From: Nocardia nova
GTDB lineage: Bacteria > Actinomycetota > Actinomycetes > Mycobacteriales > Mycobacteriaceae
Length of the DNA: 64,000 nt
Direction of reading: 5' to 3'
Assembly: GCF_002933465.1 (NCBI RefSeq)
Contig: NZ_PSZE01000001.1
Location: 186,001-250,000 of the forward strand
In this document: positions 27,092 through 38,494 of the stretch, piece by piece
How positions within the stretch are numbered: the first letter of the stretch is position 1
How the letters are laid out: each line of letters opens with the position of its first letter
The notes under the pieces: model-generated
Seen by the model: only the letters and a program-made list of their open reading frames with translations
What the model was told of the DNA's origin: nothing
Database searches by the model: none
Made by a program: the position numbers and the translations under genes

Positions 27092-27913
27092 GTGGCAGGT
27101 AGAGGTTTTCGCTGGACAATGCTCGGTGCGGTGACCCTGGTGGTCGCCGGTGCGGTGACGGGTGGGGTGATCGCCGCCACCCGCGGTGGTGCCGCGCCGA
27201 CCGATATCGCGATCGTCAACGCGGATACCGGGCCCGCCGGTGCGCGCATCGTGAAGACACTGCAATCCGAGAGCGACACCTGGACCGTGGCCGAACCCGG
27301 TGCGCGTACCGCCGACCACGCCGCGGTGATCACCCTGCCCGCCGACCTCAGTGCGTCGCTGGCCACCCTCGCCACGGCGCAGCCGCGTCGGGCACAGCTG
27401 ACCGTGGCCACCAACGAGCACGCGGACACCGCCGCGGTCGACGATGCCGTCGCGGCGGTGACGCGGCGAATCGCGGCCGCCGGCGTGGATCGAACCCTGG
27501 CCGCGGTCGCGAACGCGCGCGGTTCGATGCAGCAGGCCGCCTTCACCTCCCAGCTGCTCGACGCGGGCGTGCGGACGGCCGCCGACGCCGCCGGACAGTT
27601 CACCGGCGGCGCCCAGCAGATGCTGAGTTTCCTGGATTCCGAGGCGACGAATCAGGCCGAGAACATGGCTGGGGCCTTCGATGCCACCGGGCTGACCATC
27701 GGGCAGATCAGTGCCGGTGCGAACACGATGAGTACCGGGCTCGACCAGATCCTGCCGCTGCTGCGCGCGCTACCGTTCGCGGCGGACCCTCAGGTCACCG
27801 ACATCATCGGAAAACTGGAGGCGATCGGCGACTATTCGACGACGTTCAGCAGATCGATGACGAAGATCAGCGTCTTGCCCGACAGCGGATGGCCCGAACC
27901 CTCGGGACCGTAG
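27092..27913 (+). CDS. YhgE/Pip-like membrane or exported protein, apparently short of its C-terminal half
   Basis: A 273-residue protein that starts with a membrane segment (WTMLGAVTLVVAGAVTGGVIAA) followed by TDIAIVNADTGPAG, VITLPADLSASLATL and AQLTVATNEHAD. This order is the N-terminal part of YhgE/Pip or ABC-2-like membrane proteins. The family usually continues with several C-terminal membrane helices, which are absent. The last 27 codons read antisense through the FKBP gene and end at 27913, overlapping it by 82 bases. It may be a decayed or shortened copy, or the start of a different architecture. GTG 27092 is the likely start. CTCAGA at 27041-27046 lies upstream. Confidence 0.6.
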   Translation: MAGRGFRWTMLGAVTLVVAGAVTGGVIAATRGGAAPTDIAIVNADTGPAGARIVKTLQSESDTWTVAEPGARTADHAAVITLPADLSASLATLATAQPRRAQLTVATNEHADTAAVDDAVAAVTRRIAAAGVDRTLAAVANARGSMQQAAFTSQLLDAGVRTAADAAGQFTGGAQQMLSFLDSEATNQAENMAGAFDATGLTIGQISAGANTMSTGLDQILPLLRALPFAADPQVTDIIGKLEAIGDYSTTFSRSMTKISVLPDSGWPEPSGP

Positions 27914-28194
27914 GCCAGCTCCGGCGGGATGGTCAGCTGGCGGCGGCCACCCACCTTCATCCCCGGAATACCGTCCTGCCAGCCCTGGATCAAGCCGCGC
28001 AGCGGGAAGGTGATGGATTCGCCACGGTTCCAGGACGAATCGAATTCCTCGCCGGTGTCGTAGGTGACGCCCACGTAGTGCACCTCGACGGTGCCGCCGG
28101 GTACGGCCTCGGCGCCGTCGCCCTCGACCAGATCGTTCACTTCCAGCGTGGTGGGCGCGGGGCCTTCCTGGAACTCGACTTCCGGCTTGGTCAT
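27832..28194 (-). CDS. FKBP-type peptidyl-prolyl cis-trans isomerase
   Basis: A 120-residue FKBP isomerase accelerating proline cis-trans switching. The single FKBP domain has VEVHYVGVTYDTGEEFDSSWNRG, ITFPLRGLIQGWQDGIPGMKVGGRRQLTIPPELAYG, and closes with LIFVIDLLNV. The residues forming the active pocket (Tyr, Phe/Asp of FDSS, Trp of GLIQGW, Tyr of AYG) are all seen. There is no signal sequence, so it is cytoplasmic. GAAGAGGAC precedes the ATG. Its 3' end overlaps the convergent YhgE-like gene. Confidence 0.95.
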   Translation of the reverse strand: MTKPEVEFQEGPAPTTLEVNDLVEGDGAEAVPGGTVEVHYVGVTYDTGEEFDSSWNRGESITFPLRGLIQGWQDGIPGMKVGGRRQLTIPPELAYGPEGSGHPLSGKTLIFVIDLLNVVE

Positions 28195-28333
28195 GCGTCC
28201 TCTTCCGTTGCGATGGATAAATCGTTCTGCGGATAAACCAACAAAGGGTTCACCATAGCGTTGCTTGCCAAACCGTGTTCCACACGACAGTTGGATCGGC
28301 CGAATTCGGGGCCAGGGTGCAGGATAGGTTGCC

Positions 28334-29137
28334 GTGGCCCACGTGATCGATATCGTCGACCCCGGCGACCCTCGAGTCGCTGACTTCCGCGACCTCAACT
28401 CCGCCGACCGCCGTCCCGACCTCCCGGGCGGAAAAGGCCTGGTCGTGGCCGAGGGCGTGGTGGTCGTGCAGCGGATGCTGGCCTCGCGTTTCCAGCCCTT
28501 CGCCCTGCTCGGGGTGGGCCGCCGCTTCGATCAACTCGCCCCCGACCTCGCCGGTGTCGATGTGCCTTACTACCGCGTCGGCGCCGAGGTGATGGCCGAA
28601 ATCGTCGGATTCCATCTCAATCGCGGCGTACTTGCCGCCGCCTACCGCCCGCCGGAATTGCTGCCCGAGGAGATCCTGCGGACCGCGCGCACGGTCGCGG
28701 TGCTCGAGGGCCTCAACGACCACGAGAACATCGGCTCGATCTTCCGGAATGCGGCCGGACTCGGCGCCGACGCGGTGCTGTTCGGCGACCGCTGCGCCGA
28801 TCCGCTGTATCGGCGCGCGGTGCGGGTGTCGATGGGCCACGTGCTGCGGGTGCCCTTCGCGTCGCTGCCGACCTGGCCCGACGGCCTGCACACCCTGCGC
28901 GAGCTGGGCTTTCGGATCATCGCGCTGACGCCGAACCCCGCGGCGGTGAATCTGGCGACCGCGATGACCGGCGACCGGGTGGCCCTGCTGCTCGGCGCGG
29001 AAGGCCCCGGCCTGACCGAGGCGGCGATGCGAGCCACCGATATCCGCGCCCGGATTCCGATGACGCCCGGCACCGATTCGCTCAATGTCGCGACTGCGGC
29101 CGCGATGGCCTTCTACGAGAGGGTGCGGACATCGTGA
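28334..29137 (+). CDS. TrmH/SpoU-family RNA 2'-O-methyltransferase
   Basis: A 267-residue SAM-dependent RNA ribose methyltransferase of the SPOUT class, matching Rv0881. Near residue 125 is the RNA-binding motif LNDHENIGSIFRNAAGLG, where Asn and Arg are the usual catalytic residues. Next come LLLGAEGPGLTE and, at the C-terminus, IPMTPGTDSLNVATAAAMAFYE, which together form the trefoil knot binding SAM. The N-terminal substrate-binding part (KGLVVAEGVVVVQRML) is typical. GTG 28334 is the start. The stop overlaps the next gene by four bases (GTGA). Whether the target is rRNA or tRNA is not visible. Confidence 0.93.
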   Translation: MAHVIDIVDPGDPRVADFRDLNSADRRPDLPGGKGLVVAEGVVVVQRMLASRFQPFALLGVGRRFDQLAPDLAGVDVPYYRVGAEVMAEIVGFHLNRGVLAAAYRPPELLPEEILRTARTVAVLEGLNDHENIGSIFRNAAGLGADAVLFGDRCADPLYRRAVRVSMGHVLRVPFASLPTWPDGLHTLRELGFRIIALTPNPAAVNLATAMTGDRVALLLGAEGPGLTEAAMRATDIRARIPMTPGTDSLNVATAAAMAFYERVRTS

Positions 29138-29424
29138 ATCGACCGCTCGGCCGCCCGGACGGCGAACCGACGCCGTGGGCGGCGGGTATCGCGGTGTCGG
29201 TCTTCGTCGCCGCGCTGACCGCTGCCGGGGTGTACTCGTTCGGTATCGCACTGGCACATGTTCATTGGACGCTCGCGGTCGCGGTGAACGTGATCGCCGT
29301 CGCCGGCACCGCACCGACCGCGTGGCGCTGGCGCTACACCCCGGTCACCCGCTGGGTGCTCGCCGGACTCGGCGCCGGGGTGCTGACCGGCTGGGTCGTT
29401 CTGCTGATCGATGCCGTGTCCTGA
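29134..29424 (+). CDS. DUF2537 small membrane protein, Rv0882-like
   Basis: A 96-residue protein with three hydrophobic segments (residues 16-40, 45-63 and 72-93). Its size, position directly after the RNA methyltransferase gene and sequence style match Rv0882, a DUF2537 membrane protein. Its GTG start lies inside the stop codon of the upstream gene (GTGA), implying joint translation. Function is unknown. A role tied to the methyltransferase cannot be deduced from the operon alone. Confidence 0.8.
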   Translation: MNRPLGRPDGEPTPWAAGIAVSVFVAALTAAGVYSFGIALAHVHWTLAVAVNVIAVAGTAPTAWRWRYTPVTRWVLAGLGAGVLTGWVVLLIDAVS

Positions 29425-29468
29425 TGTCTTGACGTCTTGATGTCTTGGCGTCTCGACGGATTTCGCGA

Positions 29469-30200
29469 TCAGAACACGCGGTCGCGTCCGCGCAGCCAGC
29501 CGAACCAGCGCTTACTCGCCGGAATCGTCACCGACGTCTCCCGCGTCGCCGATGCGGGCGCCTGCCCCGAGGGGTAGAGGCTGAATCCACACACCTCGAT
29601 CCGATCCGGACGTAGAGCGTCGTCGGAAGACCCTGCCCGGTAACAGAATCCGAGCCACTCCTCGTTCGCGGCATCGGCGAATTCCGGCGGATCGAACGGC
29701 AGGATCTGTGGATCGGGAAAGTCACCGGGCCGCAGCCGGACCGGATGGTCGCCGGCCCAGTACGAGCGCTCCCACACCAGCGGCAGCCCTTCGTCCTCGA
29801 CGATGTTCACCCGCGTGGCGCTGAAGGCGCGACGGAATTCCCCGCGCTCCCAATGCGCGAACGCGCCCCAGCCCAGGGGGACGTCGTAGGACACGAGGTA
29901 GGTGTGCTCGGAGGCCAACGGCCGGATCAGCAGTTCCGGCAGCCGGGTCGGATGGCTGCGCGCCGCCTGCACGGTGCAGACCACCGTGACCCCTGGAAAG
30001 CAGCCGATGTACACCGAGCCGGGATCCGGCCCGGCCCAGACCTTCAGTGTGCCGGAGGCAGCGGGCACCACATCGTGGCCGGGATTGAGCTGTTTGGCCA
30101 GGGCGAGGGCGGCCTCCGGATCGGGATCGGGATGTGAGCGCAGGACCGCCGCCGGGTCGGGGTCGTCGACGTACCAGATCGACGAGGCTGTGGATGGCAC
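29469..30200 (-). CDS. DUF6928 family protein
   Basis: A 243-residue soluble protein of unknown function. Stretches VYIGCFPGVTVVCT, YLVSYDVPLGWGAFAHWERGEFRRAFSATRVNIVEDEG and PYWAGxHPV-like YWAGDHPVRLRPGDFPDPQ fit the DUF6928 family found across actinobacteria. No signal peptide, membrane segment or known catalytic motif is visible. The frame is open three codons further, to 30209, but the GTG at 30200 has GGGAGG eight bases upstream and is preferred. It stands between the DUF2537 gene (convergent) and sepH, and runs the same way as sepH, 245 bases after it. Confidence 0.75.
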   Translation of the reverse strand: MPSTASSIWYVDDPDPAAVLRSHPDPDPEAALALAKQLNPGHDVVPAASGTLKVWAGPDPGSVYIGCFPGVTVVCTVQAARSHPTRLPELLIRPLASEHTYLVSYDVPLGWGAFAHWERGEFRRAFSATRVNIVEDEGLPLVWERSYWAGDHPVRLRPGDFPDPQILPFDPPEFADAANEEWLGFCYRAGSSDDALRPDRIEVCGFSLYPSGQAPASATRETSVTIPASKRWFGWLRGRDRVF

Positions 30201-30445
30201 CTGCGACACCTCCCGAGCTCGAACGGGTAAGCGGGGTTACTCCCGAGCAAACGCGGGAGCCGAACCACATCCGCCACCGCGGCCTGCTCGCTGTGCGCCC
30301 GACGAGAATCGGGCGCGTACGAAAAATCTACCCTCCCAACAGCGGAAACATCGTCGCTTCCGACTTCTGCCGCGCGTGTCAACCCCCGTTTCACACATTC
30401 CGGCGGCGATACGCCCGAACGAGGGTGAGCAGAGAACCGGAAGAC

Positions 30446-31510
30446 TCAGTGCCCGGAGCTACGGACGCCGAGCAGCACATCCTCCCAGGACGGCATCGGC
30501 GCCTTACCCCGCTTGGCCCGGCCCGGCTTCTGCGCCGCGGGCTTGGCGGCTTCGGGCTTGGCGCCCGCCGCCGCAGTGGTGGACTTCGCCGCCGATTCCG
30601 GCTCCGGCTCCGCGGCGGCGGCAGGCTGCGGATCTGCGGCGGGTTCGGACGGCTCGGCCGGGGCGGTGGGAGCCGCGGCGGCCGGAAGCGCCGGGGTGGC
30701 GGCCGCGGGCGTCGCGCTCGACGGATTCGCCGCCACGGCGCTCTTGGCACTGACCGGAACCGCGGTGCCGCCCACGGCGGCCCGCTGCTCGAAGTACTCG
30801 TCGAAACCGGCCTGGCCGGTCTCGGCCACCGCGGTGGTCTGGACGGGCCCGGCCGACACCGGTTCCACCACCGGCGCGGGCTCGGGCGCCGGCTCCGGCA
30901 GGATGGTGGCCAGTCCGCGCAGGGCGCGACCGAAATCGGGATCGATCAGATCCGAGGCCGGATCGTCGAGCGGCACCACCGAGCCACCGTGCGCGTCCGG
31001 CTGGTAGCGCCAGTGCGCGGCGATCACCGAACGGCCGGCCTGCCACTGCAATTGGGCGACCCAGTAGTTCTTCTCGTCCTTCCAGGCGTCCCATTCGGCG
31101 ATATCGATGTTGTGCCCGCGCTCGGCGAAGGCGGCCGAGACGATCTCGATCAGCGTCTCCACCGCCGGACCGTCCTTGCGCACCGGATGCGCCTTCTGCG
31201 CCAGCTCGGCCGCACGCGCACGCTCGAGCAGCACGGGGTAGGCGAAACGCTCCACCCGGCTGGCCGGCATGCCGGACTCCTCGGTGACCTGCTCCACCGA
31301 CGCACCGGCACGGATCCGAGCCTGGATATCGCGAGGACGCATGGTCGCCTCCGTTTCGATCTCGATCTGGCCGAATCGGGCAAGGTCTCCACGCGCGGCG
31401 GCACGCAGCTTCTCGTCGGCGGCGAGCCGGTACTTCTGACCGGTCTCGGCATCGACGCACACGATGTGCGCGGAATCGGGCGTCAATCCGATCACTCGAA
31501 GTTCACGCAC
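30446..31510 (-). CDS. sepH: Septation protein SepH
   Basis: A 354-residue cell-division protein. SepH of Streptomyces and M. tuberculosis (Rv0883c) promotes FtsZ assembly. Residues 1-65 carry the conserved domain (RELRVIGLTPDSAHIVCVDAETGQKYRL), followed by a helix-turn-helix-like part (MRPRDIQARIRAGASVEQVTEESGM) and a conserved region up to about residue 170 with WDAWKDEKNYWVAQLQW. The rest is a disordered Ala/Pro/Glu tail, ending in the conserved MPSWEDVLLG. GTG 31510 follows AAGGAGG by five bases, which settles the start. Length is similar to its relatives. Confidence 0.93.
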   Translation of the reverse strand: MRELRVIGLTPDSAHIVCVDAETGQKYRLAADEKLRAAARGDLARFGQIEIETEATMRPRDIQARIRAGASVEQVTEESGMPASRVERFAYPVLLERARAAELAQKAHPVRKDGPAVETLIEIVSAAFAERGHNIDIAEWDAWKDEKNYWVAQLQWQAGRSVIAAHWRYQPDAHGGSVVPLDDPASDLIDPDFGRALRGLATILPEPAPEPAPVVEPVSAGPVQTTAVAETGQAGFDEYFEQRAAVGGTAVPVSAKSAVAANPSSATPAAATPALPAAAAPTAPAEPSEPAADPQPAAAAEPEPESAAKSTTAAAGAKPEAAKPAAQKPGRAKRGKAPMPSWEDVLLGVRSSGH

Positions 31511-31817
31511 CGTTACCTCCTTATCGCTGCGCCGATCACAGCTGCGCCGAGCACCAACTAGCTCGCGACACCGCCCACGTTCTGGAACAGTAGTGCACTT
31601 CTGAGATTCGTGTGGCAAGACACGCGGCCTGAAATCTACCGCCGCGATACCGGGGACGACTAATCTGCTCTGTTTCCACGCTCACCGGCCCGCGACTCGG
31701 CAAACTTCCGGCACGATTTCGGTTGGCGCACACCACAACAGCGTAAACGCGAAAGCCGCGGATTTCGGTGACGAAATTCCGCGACTTTCGCGAGTTTTTA
31801 TCCGAGCGCTGTCGTGA
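31511..31817. other. Intergenic region between sepH and serC with serC terminator
   Basis: About 307 bases lie between the serC stop and the sepH start, both on the minus strand. The serC-proximal part holds a strong stem-loop (31748-31792), listed separately. The rest should include the sepH promoter and leader. It is AT-richer than coding DNA near 31560-31740. I see no convincing gene in either strand. Confidence 0.5.
31748..31792 (-). terminator. Stem-loop terminator after serC
   Basis: Arms at 31748-31767 and 31772-31792 pair over about 20 positions with one mismatch and one bulged base around a four-base loop. On the minus strand it follows the serC stop by 25 bases. The arms contain CGCGAAAG and CTTTCGCG ends. 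No long U-run follows on the minus strand, but one (TTTTTA) follows on the plus strand. Confidence 0.75.
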
Positions 31818-34806
<2,989 letters not shown>

Positions 34807-34891
34807 CACGCGAGCAGATCCTACGGCAGAGAAGCGACGAGCGCCTCCGCAGCGGAACTGCGGGGGGCGCTCGAGCGGTGACGGGCCCGGA

Positions 34892-36034
34892 CTACCGGAC
34901 GACGGTCTCCCATCCCGGCACGGATTCCGCGGTGCGCGGCGCCGGTCCGGTGTAGATCGCGGCCGGGCGCACCAGCTTGCCCAGTTGCTTCTGCTCGAGG
35001 ATGTGCGCGCACCAGCCCGCGGTGCGGCCACAGGTGAACATCGCCGGCATCATGTGCGCCGGCACCTCGGCGAAGTCCAGGATCACGGCGGCCCAGAACT
35101 CGACGTTGGTCTCGATGGCGCGGTCGGGGCGACGCTCGCGCAGTTCGGCCAGCGCGGCCTGCTCGAGTGCGGCGGCGACCTCGTAGCGCGGTGCGTCCAG
35201 CCGCTTCGCGGTGGCGCGCAGCACCCGGGCGCGCGGGTCCTCGGCCCGGTAGACCCGGTGGCCGAAGCCCATGAGCTTCTCCTTGCGATCGAGGATGCCC
35301 TTCACCAGAGCGCGTGCGTCGCCGGTCTTTTCGACCTCCTCGATCATCGGCAGCACCCGCGCGGGGGCGCCGCCGTGCAACGGGCCGGACATGGCGCCGA
35401 TCGCGCCGGACAGGCTGGCGGCCACGTCGGCGCCGGTCGAGGCGATGACGCGCGCGGTGAACGTGGAGGCGTTCATACCGTGCTCGGCGGCCGACACCCA
35501 GTAGGCGTCGATGGCCTCGACGTGGCGCGGATCCGGGTCACCCTTCCACCGCTTCATGAAGCGTTCGGTGATCGTGCTCGCCTCGTCGATCTCCTTCTGC
35601 GGCACGGCCGGCTGGTAGATGCCGCGAGCGGACTGCGCGACGTAGGACAGGGCCATCACCGACGCGCGCGCGAGGTTCTCGCGGGCGGTGGCGTCGTCGA
35701 TATCCAGCAGCGGCTGGTAGCCCCAGATCGGGGCCAGCATCGCCAGACCGGCCTGCACGTCGACGCGCACGTCGCCGGTGTGCACCGGCAGCGGGAACGG
35801 CTCGGCGGGCGGCAGTCCCTGCCCGAAGCGGCCGTCGACCAGCAGCGCCCAGACGTCACCGAAGGTGACGTGGTTACCGACCAGGTCCTCGATATCGACA
35901 CCCCGGTAGCGCAGCGCACCGCCGTCCTTGTCGGGCTCGGCGATATCGGTGGTGAACGCGACCACACCTTCCAGGCCACTGACGAAATCGGGGGGTACGG
36001 CCGGACCAGTAGGAGCCGCAGCGCTGGTAGTCAT
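34892..36034 (-). CDS. citA: Citrate synthase CitA
   Basis: A 380-residue citrate synthase homologue of the Rv0889c type, joining acetyl-CoA and oxaloacetate. Catalytic His residues are in SGPLHGGAPARV and MGFGHRVYRAEDPRA. At the place of the catalytic Asp (NVDFY in GltA2) this protein has NVEFW, so Glu312 replaces Asp. The end, TAGWCAHILEQKQLGKLVRPAAIYTGP, is typical. AAGGAGAG eight bases before ATG 36034 fixes the start. It diverges from pdxH across a 208-base region with three tandem hairpins. The main enzyme of the TCA cycle is likely to be GltA2, 2.6 kb away. Confidence 0.92.
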   Translation of the reverse strand: MTTSAAAPTGPAVPPDFVSGLEGVVAFTTDIAEPDKDGGALRYRGVDIEDLVGNHVTFGDVWALLVDGRFGQGLPPAEPFPLPVHTGDVRVDVQAGLAMLAPIWGYQPLLDIDDATARENLARASVMALSYVAQSARGIYQPAVPQKEIDEASTITERFMKRWKGDPDPRHVEAIDAYWVSAAEHGMNASTFTARVIASTGADVAASLSGAIGAMSGPLHGGAPARVLPMIEEVEKTGDARALVKGILDRKEKLMGFGHRVYRAEDPRARVLRATAKRLDAPRYEVAAALEQAALAELRERRPDRAIETNVEFWAAVILDFAEVPAHMMPAMFTCGRTAGWCAHILEQKQLGKLVRPAAIYTGPAPRTAESVPGWETVVR

Positions 36035-36086
36035 GTTGTGACTCTCCTTGCAAATCGGGCCGCACGATCTGTGGGCGGCCACGCGA

Positions 36087-36161
36087 TGGTGCTTTCCCGG
36101 CTCGGCCGGGGTGGTGCTTTCCCGGCTCGGCCGGGGTGGTGCTTTCCCGGCTCGGCCGGGG
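36087..36161. repeat. Three perfect 25-bp tandem repeats, each a hairpin
   Basis: Units at 36087-36111, 36112-36136 and 36137-36161 are identical. Each contains CCCGGC-TCG-GCCGGG, a stem of six G-C pairs with a three-base loop. A degenerate fourth copy begins at 36163 (TGGTGCTG). The array lies between the citA start and the pdxH start. It has no spacers, so it is not a CRISPR. Confidence 0.95.
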
Positions 36162-36213
36162 TTGGTGCTGTGCGGCCGCTTGCCACTCCGGCCGATCACC
36201 TGCAACCTTATCC

Positions 36214-36227
36214 CCCCAGTACTGGGG
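36214..36227. promoter_or_regulatory. 14-bp perfect palindrome CCCCAGTACTGGGG upstream of pdxH
   Basis: The exact palindrome lies 15 bases before the pdxH ATG. Its symmetry and place suggest a repressor operator or a leader element covering the ribosome site. The regulator is unknown. Confidence 0.55.
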
Positions 36228-36242
36228 AGTAACGTTTGGACC

Positions 36243-37016
36243 ATGCGCGAGGAGCAGAATTCACCGGGCTCAGCGGGGAGCGAAACGGGTCTTGCGACCG
36301 CGAATTCATCGACTTTGCCGGACCGCTTCGGCGCCGTACCGCGCGTCGATGTCGATATCGCCGCGATGCGGGCCGAATACGGCGGCGACCCGGACCTGAC
36401 CGAGAGCTGGCCGGCCGACGGCTGGGAATCGTTGCTGCGCAACTGGATCGAGCTCGCCACCAATGCCGGCATCACCGAACCCAATGCCATGGTGCTGGCG
36501 ACGGTCGAGCTCACCGACGCCGGCCCGCGCCCCGCGTCGCGCACGGTCCTGTGCAAGGGAGTGTCCGCCGAGGGTGTGACTTTCTACACGAATTACGACT
36601 CCGCGAAGGGTGATCAACTCCACGCGGTGCCGTATGCGTCGGCCACCTTCGCCTGGCCGAAGGTGGGCCGGCAGGTGACGCTGCGAGGCCGGGTGGACCA
36701 GGTCTCCTCGGAGGTGACCACGGCGTACTGGCGCTCGCGTCCGCGCAATTCGCAACTGGGAGCGTGGGCCTCGCACCAATCCCGCCCGGTGGCCTCGCGG
36801 GAGGATCTGGATCGGGCATTAGCCGACGTCACGGCCCGTTTCGACGGCGTGGAACAGATTCCGGTCCCGGCCAATTGGGGCGGCTACATCCTGCGTCCGG
36901 AACAGATCGAATTCTGGCAGGGCCGGCGCAGCCGGTTGCACAACCGCATCCGGGTGACGCTGCCGGACGGACCGGCCGCGATCGGCTCGGCGCGCATCGA
37001 ACGCCTGCAACCCTGA
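36243..37016 (+). CDS. pdxH: Pyridoxamine 5'-phosphate oxidase
   Basis: A 257-residue FMN enzyme that makes pyridoxal 5'-phosphate. FMN- and substrate-binding signatures appear in order: [29 protein letters not shown], then [44 protein letters not shown] and the final IERLQP. These are the full set of family motifs, so it is likely active. A Ser/Gly/Ala-rich N-terminal extension of about 25 residues precedes the domain. ATG 36243 is the start; GAGGAG occurs just inside the gene, and the ribosome site is weak. The upstream 14-bp palindrome may control it. Confidence 0.95.
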   Translation: MREEQNSPGSAGSETGLATANSSTLPDRFGAVPRVDVDIAAMRAEYGGDPDLTESWPADGWESLLRNWIELATNAGITEPNAMVLATVELTDAGPRPASRTVLCKGVSAEGVTFYTNYDSAKGDQLHAVPYASATFAWPKVGRQVTLRGRVDQVSSEVTTAYWRSRPRNSQLGAWASHQSRPVASREDLDRALADVTARFDGVEQIPVPANWGGYILRPEQIEFWQGRRSRLHNRIRVTLPDGPAAIGSARIERLQP

Positions 37017-37142
37017 CCTGCAATCCCCGCCACGACGGGCGATATGCCCGAGTCGCGGATCCGCCGGCACCGGCTATATTCATGGGATGATTTCTCGAAG
37101 ACGGCCGCCGGCCGGATCGTCCGCGCGGACCGGCGCCGCGCC

Positions 37143-37177
37143 ATGGTGAAAGCTCGGCCATGGTGAAAGTGCTCGCC
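37143..37177 (+). repeat. Imperfect tandem duplication around the MFS start codon
   Basis: ATGGTGAAAG occurs at 37143 and again at 37160, each followed by a similar CTCG(G)CC. The first copy opens an eight-codon frame (MVKARPW, stop at 37164-37166) that overlaps the true start region. It is out of frame with the MFS gene. Confidence 0.7.
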
Positions 37178-38455
37178 GATGTCGCACCGCTGCGCGACAT
37201 CGATTTCCGGCGGCTGTGGGTCACCAATATCGTCACCGTCATCGGAGCCCAACTCTCGGTGGTCGCGGTTCCGCAGCAGATCTATCAAATCACCGGCAGC
37301 TCCGGGTATGTCGGCCTGGCCGGTATCTTCGGCCTGGTGCCGCTGATCGTCTTCGGCCTGTGGGGCGGGGCGGTCGCCGACGTCATGGACCGGCGCACCC
37401 TCTTGCTGATCACCAGCATCGGCACCGGACTGACCTCGGTGGCGTTCTGGGCGCAGGCCGCCGCCGGAGCGAACAACGTCTGGCTGGTGCTCGGGCTCTT
37501 CTCGGTGCAGCAGGCCTTCTTCGCGATGAATCAGCCGACCCGCGCGGCCATCATTCCGCGACTGCTGCCGGGTGATCTGCTGCCGGCGGCCAACTCGCTG
37601 AACATGACCGTCATGCAGTTCGGCGCCATCGCCGGGCCGGTGCTCGCGGGGGCGCTGATTCCGGTGACCGGACTGTCGACGCTGTATCTGATCGACTCGA
37701 TCGCCCTGCTGGCCACGCTGTGGGCGGTGTGGCGACTGCCCGCCGTCCCGCCGACCGGAGTCGCCCGGAAGGCCGGATTGGGCACGGTCGTCGAGGGTTT
37801 CAGCTACCTGTCCACCCAGCCGATCCTGCTGGCCTCCTTCGCCGTCGACGTCATCGCGATGGTGTTCGGCATGCCGCGAGCTCTGTTCCCGCAGATGGCG
37901 CACGACACCTTCGGCGATCCGGTGACCGGCGGTGTGGCCTTGGGCCTGCTCTTCGCCGCGATGTCGGCCGGTGCGGTCGCCGGCGGCGTGTTCTCCGGGT
38001 GGCTCGGCCACGTACGGCGCCAGGGCATGGCCGTGGTGGTGTGCATCGCGCTGTGGGGTGCGGCGATGATCGGCTTCGGACTCGCCGTTGGCGCGACCGG
38101 CCATCAGTCGAGCATCGGGGTCGGCCTGTGGATCGCCTTGGCGTGCTTGGCCTTCGGCGGTGCGGTCGACATGTTCTCCGCGACGCTGCGGACCAGCATG
38201 TTGCAGGAGGTGGCCACCGACGACATGCGCGGGCGGCTGCAGGGTGTGTTCACCGTGGTCGTCGCAGGTGGGCCCCGAATCGGTGATGTTGCCCACGGTT
38301 TCACGGCCGCGGCCATGGGTACCGCCGTGGCGGCGGCCGGCGGTGGGGTCCTGGTGGTGATCGGCGTGCTGATCGCCGCGGCAGTCTTCCCCGCCTTCGT
38401 CCGCTACCGCGTTCCCCGCGTCCACGCCGAGATTCCGGCCGATCAGCACTCGTGA
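37160..38455 (+). CDS. MFS exporter, EntS/MFS_3-like
   Basis: A 431-residue membrane transporter with about twelve predicted helices. The segment GGAVADVMDRRTLLLIT after the second helix is the MFS loop motif, DxxxRR; PTRAAIIPRLLPGDLLPAANSLNM and RTSMLQEVATDDMRGRLQGVF are typical of the enterobactin-exporter-like (EntS, TIGR00900-type) branch. The substrate may be a siderophore or drug but is not defined. ATG 37160 is used because the first conserved residues (LRDIDFRRLW) follow shortly after. An upstream 7-residue frame overlaps the start. It runs toward gltA2. Confidence 0.88.
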   Translation: MVKVLADVAPLRDIDFRRLWVTNIVTVIGAQLSVVAVPQQIYQITGSSGYVGLAGIFGLVPLIVFGLWGGAVADVMDRRTLLLITSIGTGLTSVAFWAQAAAGANNVWLVLGLFSVQQAFFAMNQPTRAAIIPRLLPGDLLPAANSLNMTVMQFGAIAGPVLAGALIPVTGLSTLYLIDSIALLATLWAVWRLPAVPPTGVARKAGLGTVVEGFSYLSTQPILLASFAVDVIAMVFGMPRALFPQMAHDTFGDPVTGGVALGLLFAAMSAGAVAGGVFSGWLGHVRRQGMAVVVCIALWGAAMIGFGLAVGATGHQSSIGVGLWIALACLAFGGAVDMFSATLRTSMLQEVATDDMRGRLQGVFTVVVAGGPRIGDVAHGFTAAAMGTAVAAAGGGVLVVIGVLIAAAVFPAFVRYRVPRVHAEIPADQHS

Positions 38456-38494
38456 GCACCCGCGCGGGCCTCTAGCACGATCGGGCCCGCGAGT

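Noticed and set aside
36087..36161. CRISPR-like array between citA and pdxH
   Set aside because: Units are directly adjacent with no spacers, so it is a plain tandem repeat.
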